Shown piece after piece: positions 56,285 through 64,000 of a stretch of 64,000 nt of DNA. This DNA is from Caenorhabditis remanei (taxonomy: Eukaryota; Nematoda; Chromadorea; Rhabditida; Rhabditidae), in contig NC_071332.1 of NCBI RefSeq assembly GCF_010183535.1, forward strand, positions 248,001-312,000, read 5' to 3'. The notes beneath the pieces were generated by a model that made no database searches, was not told where the DNA came from, and saw only the letters and a list, made by a program, of their open reading frames with translations. A program made the position numbers and the translations under genes. Numbering within the stretch: the stretch's first letter is position 1; each line of letters begins with the position of its first letter.

Positions 56285-58000
56285 ATGTCTTCTGTCACCA
56301 GCCGTTCGCGGCATTCGTCTGTCTCCACGGAAATGAGCTACCGCGGAGATGAAAACAACTCAAAGTCACCACGTCGTTCCATGTCGGTCAATTCGACAAA
56401 GGATGTTTTTCGTGATGCAGAAGCTCAATCTTTCAATGCGGGTCCGTCCGCTATAACAAACGGAAGTGGACGTGCTTTGTCTTTCCCACAGATATTTGAA
56501 CCGCGTCCTGATGTCGCGTCAACTGTTCATCAGACATTTGGCGACCGGCTCAGTGGTGCAGTTCTCTCCAACGTACCAGCATCAGCTGTAAGAAATCCTG
56601 CGATTCCCTCGGAAGCGCGGATTTCATGCCCGATCTGTTCCGGAGGACATGATGACTATGCTTGCGAAAGTCCCTTGCGTTCCAGGTATTGTGCGAAAAA
56701 CGACCTCTGCTTTTTATGTACGTCCGAATCCCACAAGACTCAGGAATGTCCATTGAACTATCTTGAGATATCAAAGAATGTGGCGAAGGTTTCATTGAAG
56801 CCAGGCGCCACTATCGGTGATAAAATCAAATGTTCTGGAAATCCAAGCAGCGAGTCAACTGAGCAAACCCAATCCGTAGTTGATTCGGAGAAGGATTACC
56901 GTTACCTATCGTACCACGATTTGGTGACAGTGCTTCCCCAGTTCAATGCTGATCCGATCAAGTACGGAAAATTTGCTCGTTGCTTCGATAGACTGGTCAT
57001 GACAAATCCCCGGCTGGACGATCTCTTGAAGCTCTCACTCGTGGAGACCAAACTTGTTGGCAGAGCGAAGCGGTTTATTGTCGATCTGATTGACCCACGA
57101 GCCGCCTTGGAAGCTACTTTTAAAGCTCTCCGAGACGAGTTTGAGGAGGACAACTATTCGGTAGTAAATGAAATCCGCGCTCGCTTTGAAAACTTGACTT
57201 TCCACGAGACGGACTACAAACGTGCGACTCTCGAGCTGCAGGATTGCAAATCGCTAATACTGCAGTTGGAAGAGCTCAAAGAAGATGTTTCTTCGACATC
57301 GTTTGTCCGAGAACTCTCCAGAAAGTTACCGCGGGAAGCCTTCAAACGTCTACGACCGCTGAACGCAAATGGACAAACACCAACAACAGAACAAGTCATC
57401 GGAACGTTTTCTGAGTTTCTCAAAGAAAACAGGTTCTATGAAAGGTTCTGTCCGTGGGTACAAGAGGATAGCTCGAAAATTCATGAAGAATCAGTTATGA
57501 TTATGATCGAAGGTTCGACTATTCCTCCACCGCGTAAATCTGGTAAAAAGCGAAACTCGAAGAGTTTTTCCCGTGGCGCCGGTTTCAATACTGATGCGAC
57601 TGAAATGCCTGAACATTCCAACCGGAAGACTACAGGTAAAGGAAAGAAAAATTCGAGTGGCGCTAAAAACCAAAAGCCTCTTGTTTCTTCGGTAGCTGGA
57701 GCGGAAACGAAGCGCCAAGAGTTTTCAAACCACGGACGAATCGTTACCGCGCCGCCCACACCGTCGAATAGATTGGGTCGTCAACTTGCTCATTCCTCGA
57801 AAGCACGCCTAGAATCAGAATATCCGCGTTCGAAGAATCAGAATCGTGTTTCGGAGGCTCATTTGAAGCCGGAAACATCTCTGATCCCGTTCGGAAGTGT
57901 GAAAAATGTTTCGAAACGGGTTAGTAAATGTATGAAAAAAGTTGACTTAAATCCTAATCCAACCACGTTTTTTCGTGGCCCCTCCGGGGGCTCGCAATAA
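56285..58000 (+). CDS. LTR element Gag, BEL/Pao-like with DUF1759-type region
   Basis: 571 residues from the ATG at 56285 (an upstream in-frame ATG at 56252 precedes the acceptor at 56276 and is disfavoured). An N-terminal Ser-rich region is followed by Cys-His knuckles, CPICSGGHDDYAC and LCFLCTSESHKTQEC. The middle (YLSYHDLVTVLPQF, RCFDRLVMTNPRLDDLLKL, SLVETKLVGRAKRFI, EDNYSVVNEIRARFENL) matches the helical Gag (DUF1759-like) of BEL/Pao elements. The C-terminus is basic and Ser-rich. It overlaps the protease frame; a TTTTTT run at 57969 lies in the overlap. Confidence 0.8.
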   Translation: MSSVTSRSRHSSVSTEMSYRGDENNSKSPRRSMSVNSTKDVFRDAEAQSFNAGPSAITNGSGRALSFPQIFEPRPDVASTVHQTFGDRLSGAVLSNVPASAVRNPAIPSEARISCPICSGGHDDYACESPLRSRYCAKNDLCFLCTSESHKTQECPLNYLEISKNVAKVSLKPGATIGDKIKCSGNPSSESTEQTQSVVDSEKDYRYLSYHDLVTVLPQFNADPIKYGKFARCFDRLVMTNPRLDDLLKLSLVETKLVGRAKRFIVDLIDPRAALEATFKALRDEFEEDNYSVVNEIRARFENLTFHETDYKRATLELQDCKSLILQLEELKEDVSSTSFVRELSRKLPREAFKRLRPLNANGQTPTTEQVIGTFSEFLKENRFYERFCPWVQEDSSKIHEESVMIMIEGSTIPPPRKSGKKRNSKSFSRGAGFNTDATEMPEHSNRKTTGKGKKNSSGAKNQKPLVSSVAGAETKRQEFSNHGRIVTAPPTPSNRLGRQLAHSSKARLESEYPRSKNQNRVSEAHLKPETSLIPFGSVKNVSKRVSKCMKKVDLNPNPTTFFRGPSGGSQ

Positions 58001-60338
58001 ATGTTCAAACGTTGGTCCCTCGGGACCTTTCAAGGTATTAGACGATCCTCTTTCTCACCGTGCTCGGTCAAAGCTACTTCCTCAAACTCTTGTCAACGAA
58101 TGCTATGAAGCATCCGGAGTCAAAGAAGAGGGAGATTTATCTCATTTACCGTTCTTGGCTCTTCGTACTGCGAAGGGAAAAGTGGTTCTCGCCCTGGTGG
58201 ATACCGGCGCTTCGTGCTCATTTTTGTCTCAAAACTGCGCGAAACGTCTTGGTCTATCTCCGATTGGCTATAGAACAGCGGTAATTAAGGGTGTAAGCAC
58301 GACCACCACGGAGAGAATGAGTATGTATCGATTATCTTTCGCAACAACTGGCAATCCTGTTGAATTGTTCGTATCAGGACGCTCTCGTTTTCCCGAGACA
58401 AAGTTTTTCCGTCCTCGATTTGGAGCTACAGATAATGACTTCTTGCGGGAACGGTATATCGATCCTAAAGTCATTACTAAAGACCGCGCCTCCAACGGCC
58501 GCGCCTTGGAAATGATCATCGGGAACGATATGCTTGCTCGCATCTTGGGAAATTCGATTAGAGCACTGCTTCCATCAGGAAGATACGTGGAATTCACTCC
58601 ATTTGGCTCAATCATCTTTCCGGCTCCTCGAGTTATCCAGTTCAATCCTCTGATTGTACCTACCGCAACTTCACGTTTCCATCCCGCGAATTCCATCTCT
58701 TTGGTTGATCCCAATCCTGGCAACATCGACCGCGCACCTTCCAGTCCCCAAGTTCAATCCGGATCCACCGATAACAACGATGGCTCAATTGCTGTCAGAA
58801 GATCACGACAAATCGCCAACCTTGACCTCAGCTTGATATCAAAAAATCATCACGGAATTCGTGGCAGAAATTTCGTCAGTCAACAAGGAAATTGCAACAC
58901 CATTGGTCTCGGAAATCCTCGACATGGAACTGTGAATCGTCAAACTAAAGGAGAAAAACCGCGGATGTTGAAGTGTACAGAAGAAATATTTCTGCTGGAT
59001 GCTAGTGACGGTAGTTCAACAATCCGATATATGGAACCACGGAAAACTCAGGAGAAGGATATGATGAAGTGTAGCCTAATGGAAGAACACCGCGTCACCA
59101 CGGAATTTCAACGGGTCTTGGTTGGTAACAGAGTGTTTGAGTGCATATTGAAAGAATTCAAAATTTGCACCCATCCGGAAGTAATGTCTCACGAAAGAAG
59201 CTTTGATTACTTTGACTCACTCGCTGTCTATCCCCGTGATAACAATCTTGTTCTTGAACAAGTCGAGCTGTCAAAGGATTATCGCGGCTTTCATCCACAG
59301 TACTATAACGGAAAACGCTCTCTACTTTCGGAGAACCAGTTTCAGACAGGAATCAGTGATCGAAAAGAAGTAATCCAGAAAGTTCACCGCGTCAGAGAGA
59401 AGTTAGATAATGGAAGGACTCACGTTTTGAAGTACCAGTACTTGGATGCTGGTCGTTCAGGCGCATCCCTTGTTAGAGATCTTACCGCGTCTCCGGCTCC
59501 AGATGCTTGTCGTTCAGGCACATCTGAAGAAGGAGTTCTGCGTAAGCTCACGAGCATGGATGCTTGTCGATCTGGCGCACCCAAGGGCAGGAAGTTCATT
59601 ACCACGGACAATTCAGGACAGACCTCGGATAAGTATGCCGCCTCTTCGGATCCACCCGGAAGAAGAGTTGGACTAAAGTCATATTGTTTCGTTCCGACGA
59701 TCGAATCATTTGACACTGTTTCGGACGTGGCTGCTAGTCGTTCAGGCGCAGCCAGAGGAGGAATAGAGTGTTTGACTCCGGTTCCAGATGTTTGTCGATC
59801 AGACACACCTGGAAAAGGTTTCAACCGCGCTGTCCCGAATCTGGATGCTGGTCGTTCAGACGCATCCACGAAAGAATCTGATGAGTCCGCTCCGAATCTG
59901 GGAATCCGTCAGTCGAGCTCACACAGGAGTAGAGTTGGACTAAAGTCATATTGTTTCGTTCCAACGATCGAATCATACGACACAGTTTCGGACGTGGTTG
60001 CTGGTCGATCTGGCACAACCGCGAAAGATACTAAACAGTTCAATCCGACTCTTGGAGCTTGTCGTTCAGGCGCATCCAAGTCCAAGGATGACCAGAAGTC
60101 ATCAGGTTCCGAGTACTCTCCAAACGTCAAGTTGAGGAGACCTCGTACTATTGACGACTGGGCAAAAATCCGCTTGCCCACTCACCGTGTCCGGCCTTAT
60201 CAACCTCGTAAACCGAAAGCCAAGCTTGCACGTTATGTTCTCATAACTCAAGCCGCCGAGCCTCAGACCCCCCGGAGTGTTGACAGTTGCCAGGTCCCCG
60301 ATCAGGCCTCTGTCACACTCCAAACTAAAATGCATTAA
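57975..60338 (+). CDS. LTR element aspartic protease with repeat-array tail
   Basis: About 787 codons in the +1 phase relative to Gag; the frame opens after a TAA near 57948, so a frameshift or splice is needed to reach it. The catalytic motif is VLALVDTGASCSFLS, with a later hydrophobic-hydrophobic-Gly (MIIGNDML), as in retroviral-type proteases. After about residue 250 there is no polymerase; instead a polar region leads to a 57-bp repeat array (59445-60077), a duplicated block RVGLKSYCFVPTIES (59664 and 59931), and a basic tail. The last 20 codons lie in the 3' LTR. The frame is intact, suggesting recent selection or very recent insertion. Confidence 0.75.
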   Translation: MAPPGARNKCSNVGPSGPFKVLDDPLSHRARSKLLPQTLVNECYEASGVKEEGDLSHLPFLALRTAKGKVVLALVDTGASCSFLSQNCAKRLGLSPIGYRTAVIKGVSTTTTERMSMYRLSFATTGNPVELFVSGRSRFPETKFFRPRFGATDNDFLRERYIDPKVITKDRASNGRALEMIIGNDMLARILGNSIRALLPSGRYVEFTPFGSIIFPAPRVIQFNPLIVPTATSRFHPANSISLVDPNPGNIDRAPSSPQVQSGSTDNNDGSIAVRRSRQIANLDLSLISKNHHGIRGRNFVSQQGNCNTIGLGNPRHGTVNRQTKGEKPRMLKCTEEIFLLDASDGSSTIRYMEPRKTQEKDMMKCSLMEEHRVTTEFQRVLVGNRVFECILKEFKICTHPEVMSHERSFDYFDSLAVYPRDNNLVLEQVELSKDYRGFHPQYYNGKRSLLSENQFQTGISDRKEVIQKVHRVREKLDNGRTHVLKYQYLDAGRSGASLVRDLTASPAPDACRSGTSEEGVLRKLTSMDACRSGAPKGRKFITTDNSGQTSDKYAASSDPPGRRVGLKSYCFVPTIESFDTVSDVAASRSGAARGGIECLTPVPDVCRSDTPGKGFNRAVPNLDAGRSDASTKESDESAPNLGIRQSSSHRSRVGLKSYCFVPTIESYDTVSDVVAGRSGTTAKDTKQFNPTLGACRSGASKSKDDQKSSGSEYSPNVKLRRPRTIDDWAKIRLPTHRVRPYQPRKPKAKLARYVLITQAAEPQTPRSVDSCQVPDQASVTLQTKMH
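59445..60077 (+). repeat. 57-bp coding repeat array, nine cores
   Basis: A 24-base core (GATGCTGGTCGTTCAGGCGC and variants; peptide DA[GC]RSGAS) starts at 59445, 59502, 59559, 59730, 59787, 59844, 59901 (degenerate), 59997 and 60054. Spacings are 57, 57, 171, 57, 57, 57, 96 and 57. The 33-base spacers differ from one another. Confidence 0.88.
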
Positions 60339-61030
60339 TTGATTGTATAAATTACTATAATTTATTCAATTACTTTTATGTATTTTACTTTCTGTTAATT
60401 ATCTTCTTTTTTCCCTGTTTTCTCTTTCATTGTAATAGGAAGTAATTCCTTTTACAATTCAAATCGCCGCCAACAACGATGTCTGCGTCTCCACTACAGT
60501 TCAAAGGCGCACGTCTTTTCCACCATGAGGAACTCCCGCCGCGACACACAGCAAACGACTGCTACAGTAGCTGACCGACACCCACGCTGGCCTATAATTA
60601 ATTTCCCTTTTAAAAAAGAGAGTTTTTCCCTTTTTTATAGTTGTTGTTCTTAACCACGAGAGAAAGTGTGTTTTTACCGCGAATCCTTCTAGGAGGCGCT
60701 GGTAATAACTCGCTGAGAGCTCTTAGAAAGCAACCGCGAGAATTCTCTATAGAGAATTCCACCGCAGAAGCTTTCTATGCAGTTTACCTCGTTTCCCCCC
60801 ATTTTCTCTGTTGCTTTGATGTAAAGGCACGATCAGTTAAAGGTTTTTAATGCCGACCTCGTGTCAAGCTTTTATCCTTGAATAAACTGATTGTAGACTA
60901 AACCGCGTAACTGTACATTGGGTCCTGCGTACCTCTGAACCACCTAAATAAGCAGGAAACCACCGAGACGTGTAGCCTCCCTAGTCGGCTAATAACCGAC
61001 GGCCTTCTATCTCTAGAAGGGGCGGCCACA
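60278..61030 (+). repeat. 3' LTR
   Basis: Matches 45983-46735 at a constant offset of 14,295 bases with no difference noticed by eye. Followed by AGCTC, the second target duplication copy. Confidence 0.93.
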
Positions 61031-61213
61031 AGCTCGCCCAGGAAGCACAGTTAGCAAAGGGAATGACCAGTTGAAAGGAAGAGGAAGCGTGGAGAAAATG
61101 ATAATTAGAAAACATATCACCGTAATTAGACAATTAGCATCACAATATTATAGAGCACATAGAATTCAAATTTTGGGAAGAAAAGGGGAGTAAAATATAC
61201 AAAAAAACACATC

Positions 61214-64000
61214 CTAATCGAACATTATATCGTTGAGTGATTCGAGTTCCATATTTCGGCAACTCTCCATGTTTTTCACGTTTTGTTGGTAATACATGTA
61301 GTCTTGAGTCACATATCTGAAAATGAAAATCAGAGTTCAGATTTTATTATTGTTACTGTAAATGTGCTCTATTGAGAAAAAGGCGAGACGTGTAGTTCAC
61401 GAGGACAAGATGAAGACTTCAGTTTTTTTTTGTTGAAAAATTAGTATATTTGCGAAAGAGAGCTGAAACATTTGAAATCATAACTTGTCCACGTGAAGTA
61501 CACGACAATGCCACGTGGAAGAGCGGAATTTCGAAAACTTTGATTTTCAGATGTTTTTCAGATAATTTTTCTTGTAAATTGATAGAATCAGACCGAAAAG
61601 TCGTAAAAAACTAGATTTTCAAAAAAACAACAGATATAGCTACTCCGCGTGAAGTACACGACGATTCCACGTGGGAGAGCGGAATTTCGAAAATTGTAGT
61701 TTTCACCATAATTTTCTTGTAAGTTGGTAAAAGCAGCCCGAAAATTGTCAAAAACTAGGCTTTCCATCCGGGCGGCAAAATGCCCGCCCGACCCGCCCTA
61801 AGACGGCCCTGCCGCCCCACCATTCTTTGCGTGACACCCTCCTTTCTTCACGCTCTTCCCCCTCGCCATCATCAAGCGAAGGTTTGGCCTAATGGTTAAC
61901 AGCTTTGTTTTTGAATTTGATACTTCCGAGTTCGAACTTTTTTGCTGCAAAACTTTTTTTTCTTCTTTTTTTTTATTGAGTAGAAAGTGTGATTGGTTTT
62001 TTGACAAAATTAGATTAGATAATATGAAACAAATAAATTAAGGAGAAACATTTTGTCACGCCAGTCTTCCCTAGGGCGGGCTAGGGCGGGCACGGGCGGG
62101 TCGCCGCCCGGGCGGGCGAGGGCCGCCCGCAGAAACGCCCGTCCGGATGGAAAGCCTATCAAAAACTATGAAAACCGAAAAAAGATTTTCAAAACGCGGG
62201 TATATCTTGTCCACGAGGAGTACACGACTGATTCTCAACAGAGCACATTTTCACATGAATTACCCGTATTTCAGCGTGTCATGCGGCGTGATACCCATTC
62301 CAGTGACGTGTTCCCTCAAGTTGGCTTTAAAATTCTCGTGAACCTGTCGAAACAACGCCTCAATCTGATCTCTCGGCATAATACCCGTCAATCCGTTGTG
62401 AAATTTCAGCATATGACGACAGATTTGCTGGAATTCCGGTGATGGGATGTTCCCTTTCACATCCCACATTCCGAGACAATTCGTCGTGTAGTGGGCGATG
62501 ACACTGATTAATTTCGCAGAGATTTCATTGACATGATCTCGATATTCACTTTCGACACCTTTGAAATATCGAAGCAAACTTTTTCGATCTTCCGGAAGCA
62601 CTCGATCCATTTCATCGTGAACCATCGGGATGAAACGGCACACGAGTTCAAGGGAGCGACCAGCGAGAGCTGAATAAATCAAATTTTAAAAAGAAATGTC
62701 TGATAATCTAAATTAACCTAAATTCCTAACAGAAATCGTTTTCAATCCGACCAATTGCAGGGCGCCCGCACCCAGAATCAGCTGACAACAACGACTATTG
62801 AAAGTTTTGAGCAATTCGACGACCCGCGAATTCCAGTCTTGGGCGAATGATGGCATCTCGAAGATGGCTTCACAGTAGTCGGCGAGAATTTGAATCATTG
62901 TGATCGAGGATCTGGAACAAAGAGTTTAGTCAACTTTACATTTTTTTGTTGTTTTTCGGCCGTTTTTTTCCATGATTTTTTCTCCATTTTTCAGTGGAAA
63001 ACTGATTATTTCGCTGAAACATCGGCTAGAATTGACCCTTTTGCAATTTCAATAGTGTCTTTGGAGCGTTTTATGAGATTTTCATCCGATTTCATTTTTT
63101 TCAGCTTTTTCAAACTAAATTGGGCATATTTTTGGGAAAATAATGCAGCTTCGTTTTGACTAAAGAAACATTTATAATTCCGAGATTTGGTATTATCGGT
63201 TCGCGAACACAAAAATTAAAAATAATTCATCGATTCCACCTACGGGACCCATCTGAACAATTTCCATGCGCCTTTAACACCACCTGTGAATTTTGGAAAT
63301 CTGAAATCCGGGATTTAAAATAAATGTTCAAGACTGCAAATTTGTAATCCTGAAAACAGAATTCGTCATTGAAATCTAGAATTCACAGAATTCTCCACAG
63401 AATTGAGAATTTTCGGAATTCGACAATCAGCAGATCGGGAGGAATTAGAAATTTTTGGAATGGATCCATTATGTACTCATTTTTCAACACAATTCTTTGA
63501 ATTTTTGAGTAAAAGTTCTTAAATATCCGAAAACTCAGAAAACAAAATGCAAAAATTCAAATTTTCGTTGAAAACTGGTCAAAAATCGGTATTTAATAAA
63601 TAATCGCTACTGTTTCAGCTTCCAAAAGATGTATGTCTTAAACCACCCGGAACCATTTGAAATCAATCAAATCTGACGCACCGTCGGCGCGTTTTCATCT
63701 ATTTTCCAAAGCGACGACCGTATGGGGTACCTGAGACGCTTTTTTTCGACAAAATTCATAAAAAGTGAGATCTGGCGCCTGACACATTGTGAGACGCGCT
63801 TTCAATCAGTTATCGTAAAACTCTATATTCTGGCGCGCCTTTGACGCGATTTTCTCTAAAATCAGATGACTGGCTCTCCGTTGACGCAATTCAAAACTCA
63901 CCCTACGACTACAAAGCTCTCCTCATCGACAATAATTCCAGTTTGATTCGACACCGAAGTGCCTGAATCAATCGTCGCACTACTTCCAGTCCTTTTGAAC
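61214..64000 (-). CDS. vps-54: VPS54, GARP complex subunit (3' part, partial)
   Basis: Exons in transcription order: beyond 64000 to 63902, 62911-62718, 62669-62264, 61316-61214; about 266 residues are visible and all joins keep phase. VPS54 is the endosome-to-Golgi tether subunit in the trans-Golgi GARP complex. Matching segments: LKTISVRNLALAGRSLELV, EISAKLISVIAHY, IPSPEFQQICRHMLKFH, MPRDQIEALFRQVHENFK and LREHVTGMGI, which follow the VPS54 C-terminal domain order. The last exon gives DYMYYQQNVKNME...LNDIMFD. Introns of 947 and 990 bases are swollen by repeats. It converges with cat-4 with the retrotransposon between them. Confidence 0.88.
61460..61745. repeat. Two diverged tandem units in vps-54 last intron
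   Basis: CACGTGAAGTACACGACAAT ... CACGTGGAAGAGCGGAATTTC is followed about 155 bases later by GCGTGAAGTACACGACGATT ... CACGTGGGAGAGCGGAATTTC. A third, partial copy (CCACGAGGAGTACACGACTG) is at about 62211, beyond the inserted element. Confidence 0.7.
61748..62168. mobile_element. GC-rich non-autonomous DNA transposon with 10-bp target duplication
   Basis: TCAAAAACTA flanks the element at 61748-61757 and 62159-62168. The ends GGCTTTCCATCCG and CGGATGGAAAGCC are inverted. GC-rich arms of GCCCGCC repeats fold back; the centre contains a tRNA-like segment (GGCCTAATGGTTAAC, GAGTTCGAAC) on the plus strand (about 61880-61945). No transposase. Confidence 0.75.
62912..63901 (-). other. Large vps-54 intron
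   Basis: 990 bases, AT-rich, with several GCGCC/GACGCG words at 63670-63860. It includes ATCAGCAGATCGGGAGGAA (63426-63444), a 19-base exact match to the retrotransposon leader at 55533. No exon is recognised. Confidence 0.5.

Larger units (their letters stand above)
45983..61030 (+). mobile_element. 15.0-kb LTR retrotransposon with Gag and protease but no polymerase
   Basis: Two 753-bp LTRs (45983-46735 and 60278-61030) begin TGTTGACAG and end GGCCACA; they appear identical. The 5-bp target duplication AGCTC lies at 45978-45982 and 61031-61035. Without the nested PAT element the unit is 10.55 kb. Coding content on the plus strand is Gag (56285-58000) and an aspartic-protease ORF (to 60338). 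I find no YxDD reverse transcriptase, RNase H or integrase in this orientation. Cys-rich N-terminal knuckles, the protease and TG...CA ends suggest a BEL/Pao-like origin. It is therefore probably mobilised in trans. A primer-binding-site candidate TGGTGCATCAGACC starts at 46738; a clear polypurine tract before the 3' LTR is missing. Confidence 0.85.

Noticed and set aside
59445..60077. True CRISPR array
   Set aside because: The constant/variable layout is similar in appearance, but it lies within a eukaryotic retroelement reading frame with multiples of three and no cas genes.
59420..60335. Minus-strand frames across the 57-bp array
   Set aside because: They repeat because the plus-strand array repeats; the plus frame is continuous with the protease.

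Overview
The window is genomic DNA from a free-living nematode of the genus Caenorhabditis, but not a textbook C. elegans sequence. Support for this: very short introns (about 40-60 bases) with GTAAGT/GTGAGT donors and TTTCAG acceptors, a cuticle collagen, a nematode chemoreceptor, a nematode-type DUF229 gene, a degenerin, and a dense load of fold-back elements, Helitrons and LTR elements. Several neighbours (PPM1A phosphatase, IL-17-like, degenerin, short-chain dehydrogenase) match, from memory, the gene order of C. elegans chromosome V cosmid F25D1. That synteny is recalled, not computed here. All multi-exon models were built by hand from splice sites and reading phase.

Layout. 1-2226: 3' end of an HDAC11-type deacetylase (+) and an IL-17-like cytokine gene (+). 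2351-8444: an MFS transporter (-) and a PP2C phosphatase of the PPM1A class (-) with alternative first exons. 8445-13422: gene-poor DNA with fold-back repeats. 13423-20492: degenerin channel (+), convergent short-chain dehydrogenase (-), seven-TM chemoreceptor (-). 21079-22240: a 1.16 kb fold-back element. 22748-28387: DUF229 protein (+), a Gly/Trp/Gln-rich secreted peptide precursor (-) and a two-exon 90-residue secreted protein (+). 30703-34234: bestrophin (+) and cuticle collagen (+). 34246-38837: three head-to-tail Helitron-like elements (two of them identical 1,336 bp copies). 38838-41360: relic coding fragments, including a BEL/Pao-type zinc knuckle, split by a 133-bp minisatellite. 44695-45801: GTP cyclohydrolase I (cat-4, +). 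61214-64000: 3' part of vps-54 (-).

Between the convergent cat-4 and vps-54 3' ends sits one 15,048-bp LTR retrotransposon (45983-61030): 753-bp LTRs that look identical, TG...CA ends, 5-bp target duplication AGCTC. It encodes a Gag and an aspartic protease but no recognisable reverse transcriptase, RNase H or integrase. A complete 4.5-kb tyrosine-recombinase retrotransposon of the PAT/DIRS type is nested in it in the opposite orientation (47283-51776), with the split direct repeats A1-gag-RT-B1A2-YR-B2.

Most unusual signals: (1) the hexamer ACCGCG occurs about 31 times on the sense strand of the LTR element, in LTRs, leader and coding region and in all three codon phases, with almost no antisense counterparts; (2) the protease ORF carries a strict 57-bp array of an 8-residue constant core and an 11-residue variable spacer; (3) a 4.5-kb non-coding leader ends in a strong 3' splice site just before gag. 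These point to RNA- or DNA-level function beyond protein coding and are the best candidates for an undescribed system.
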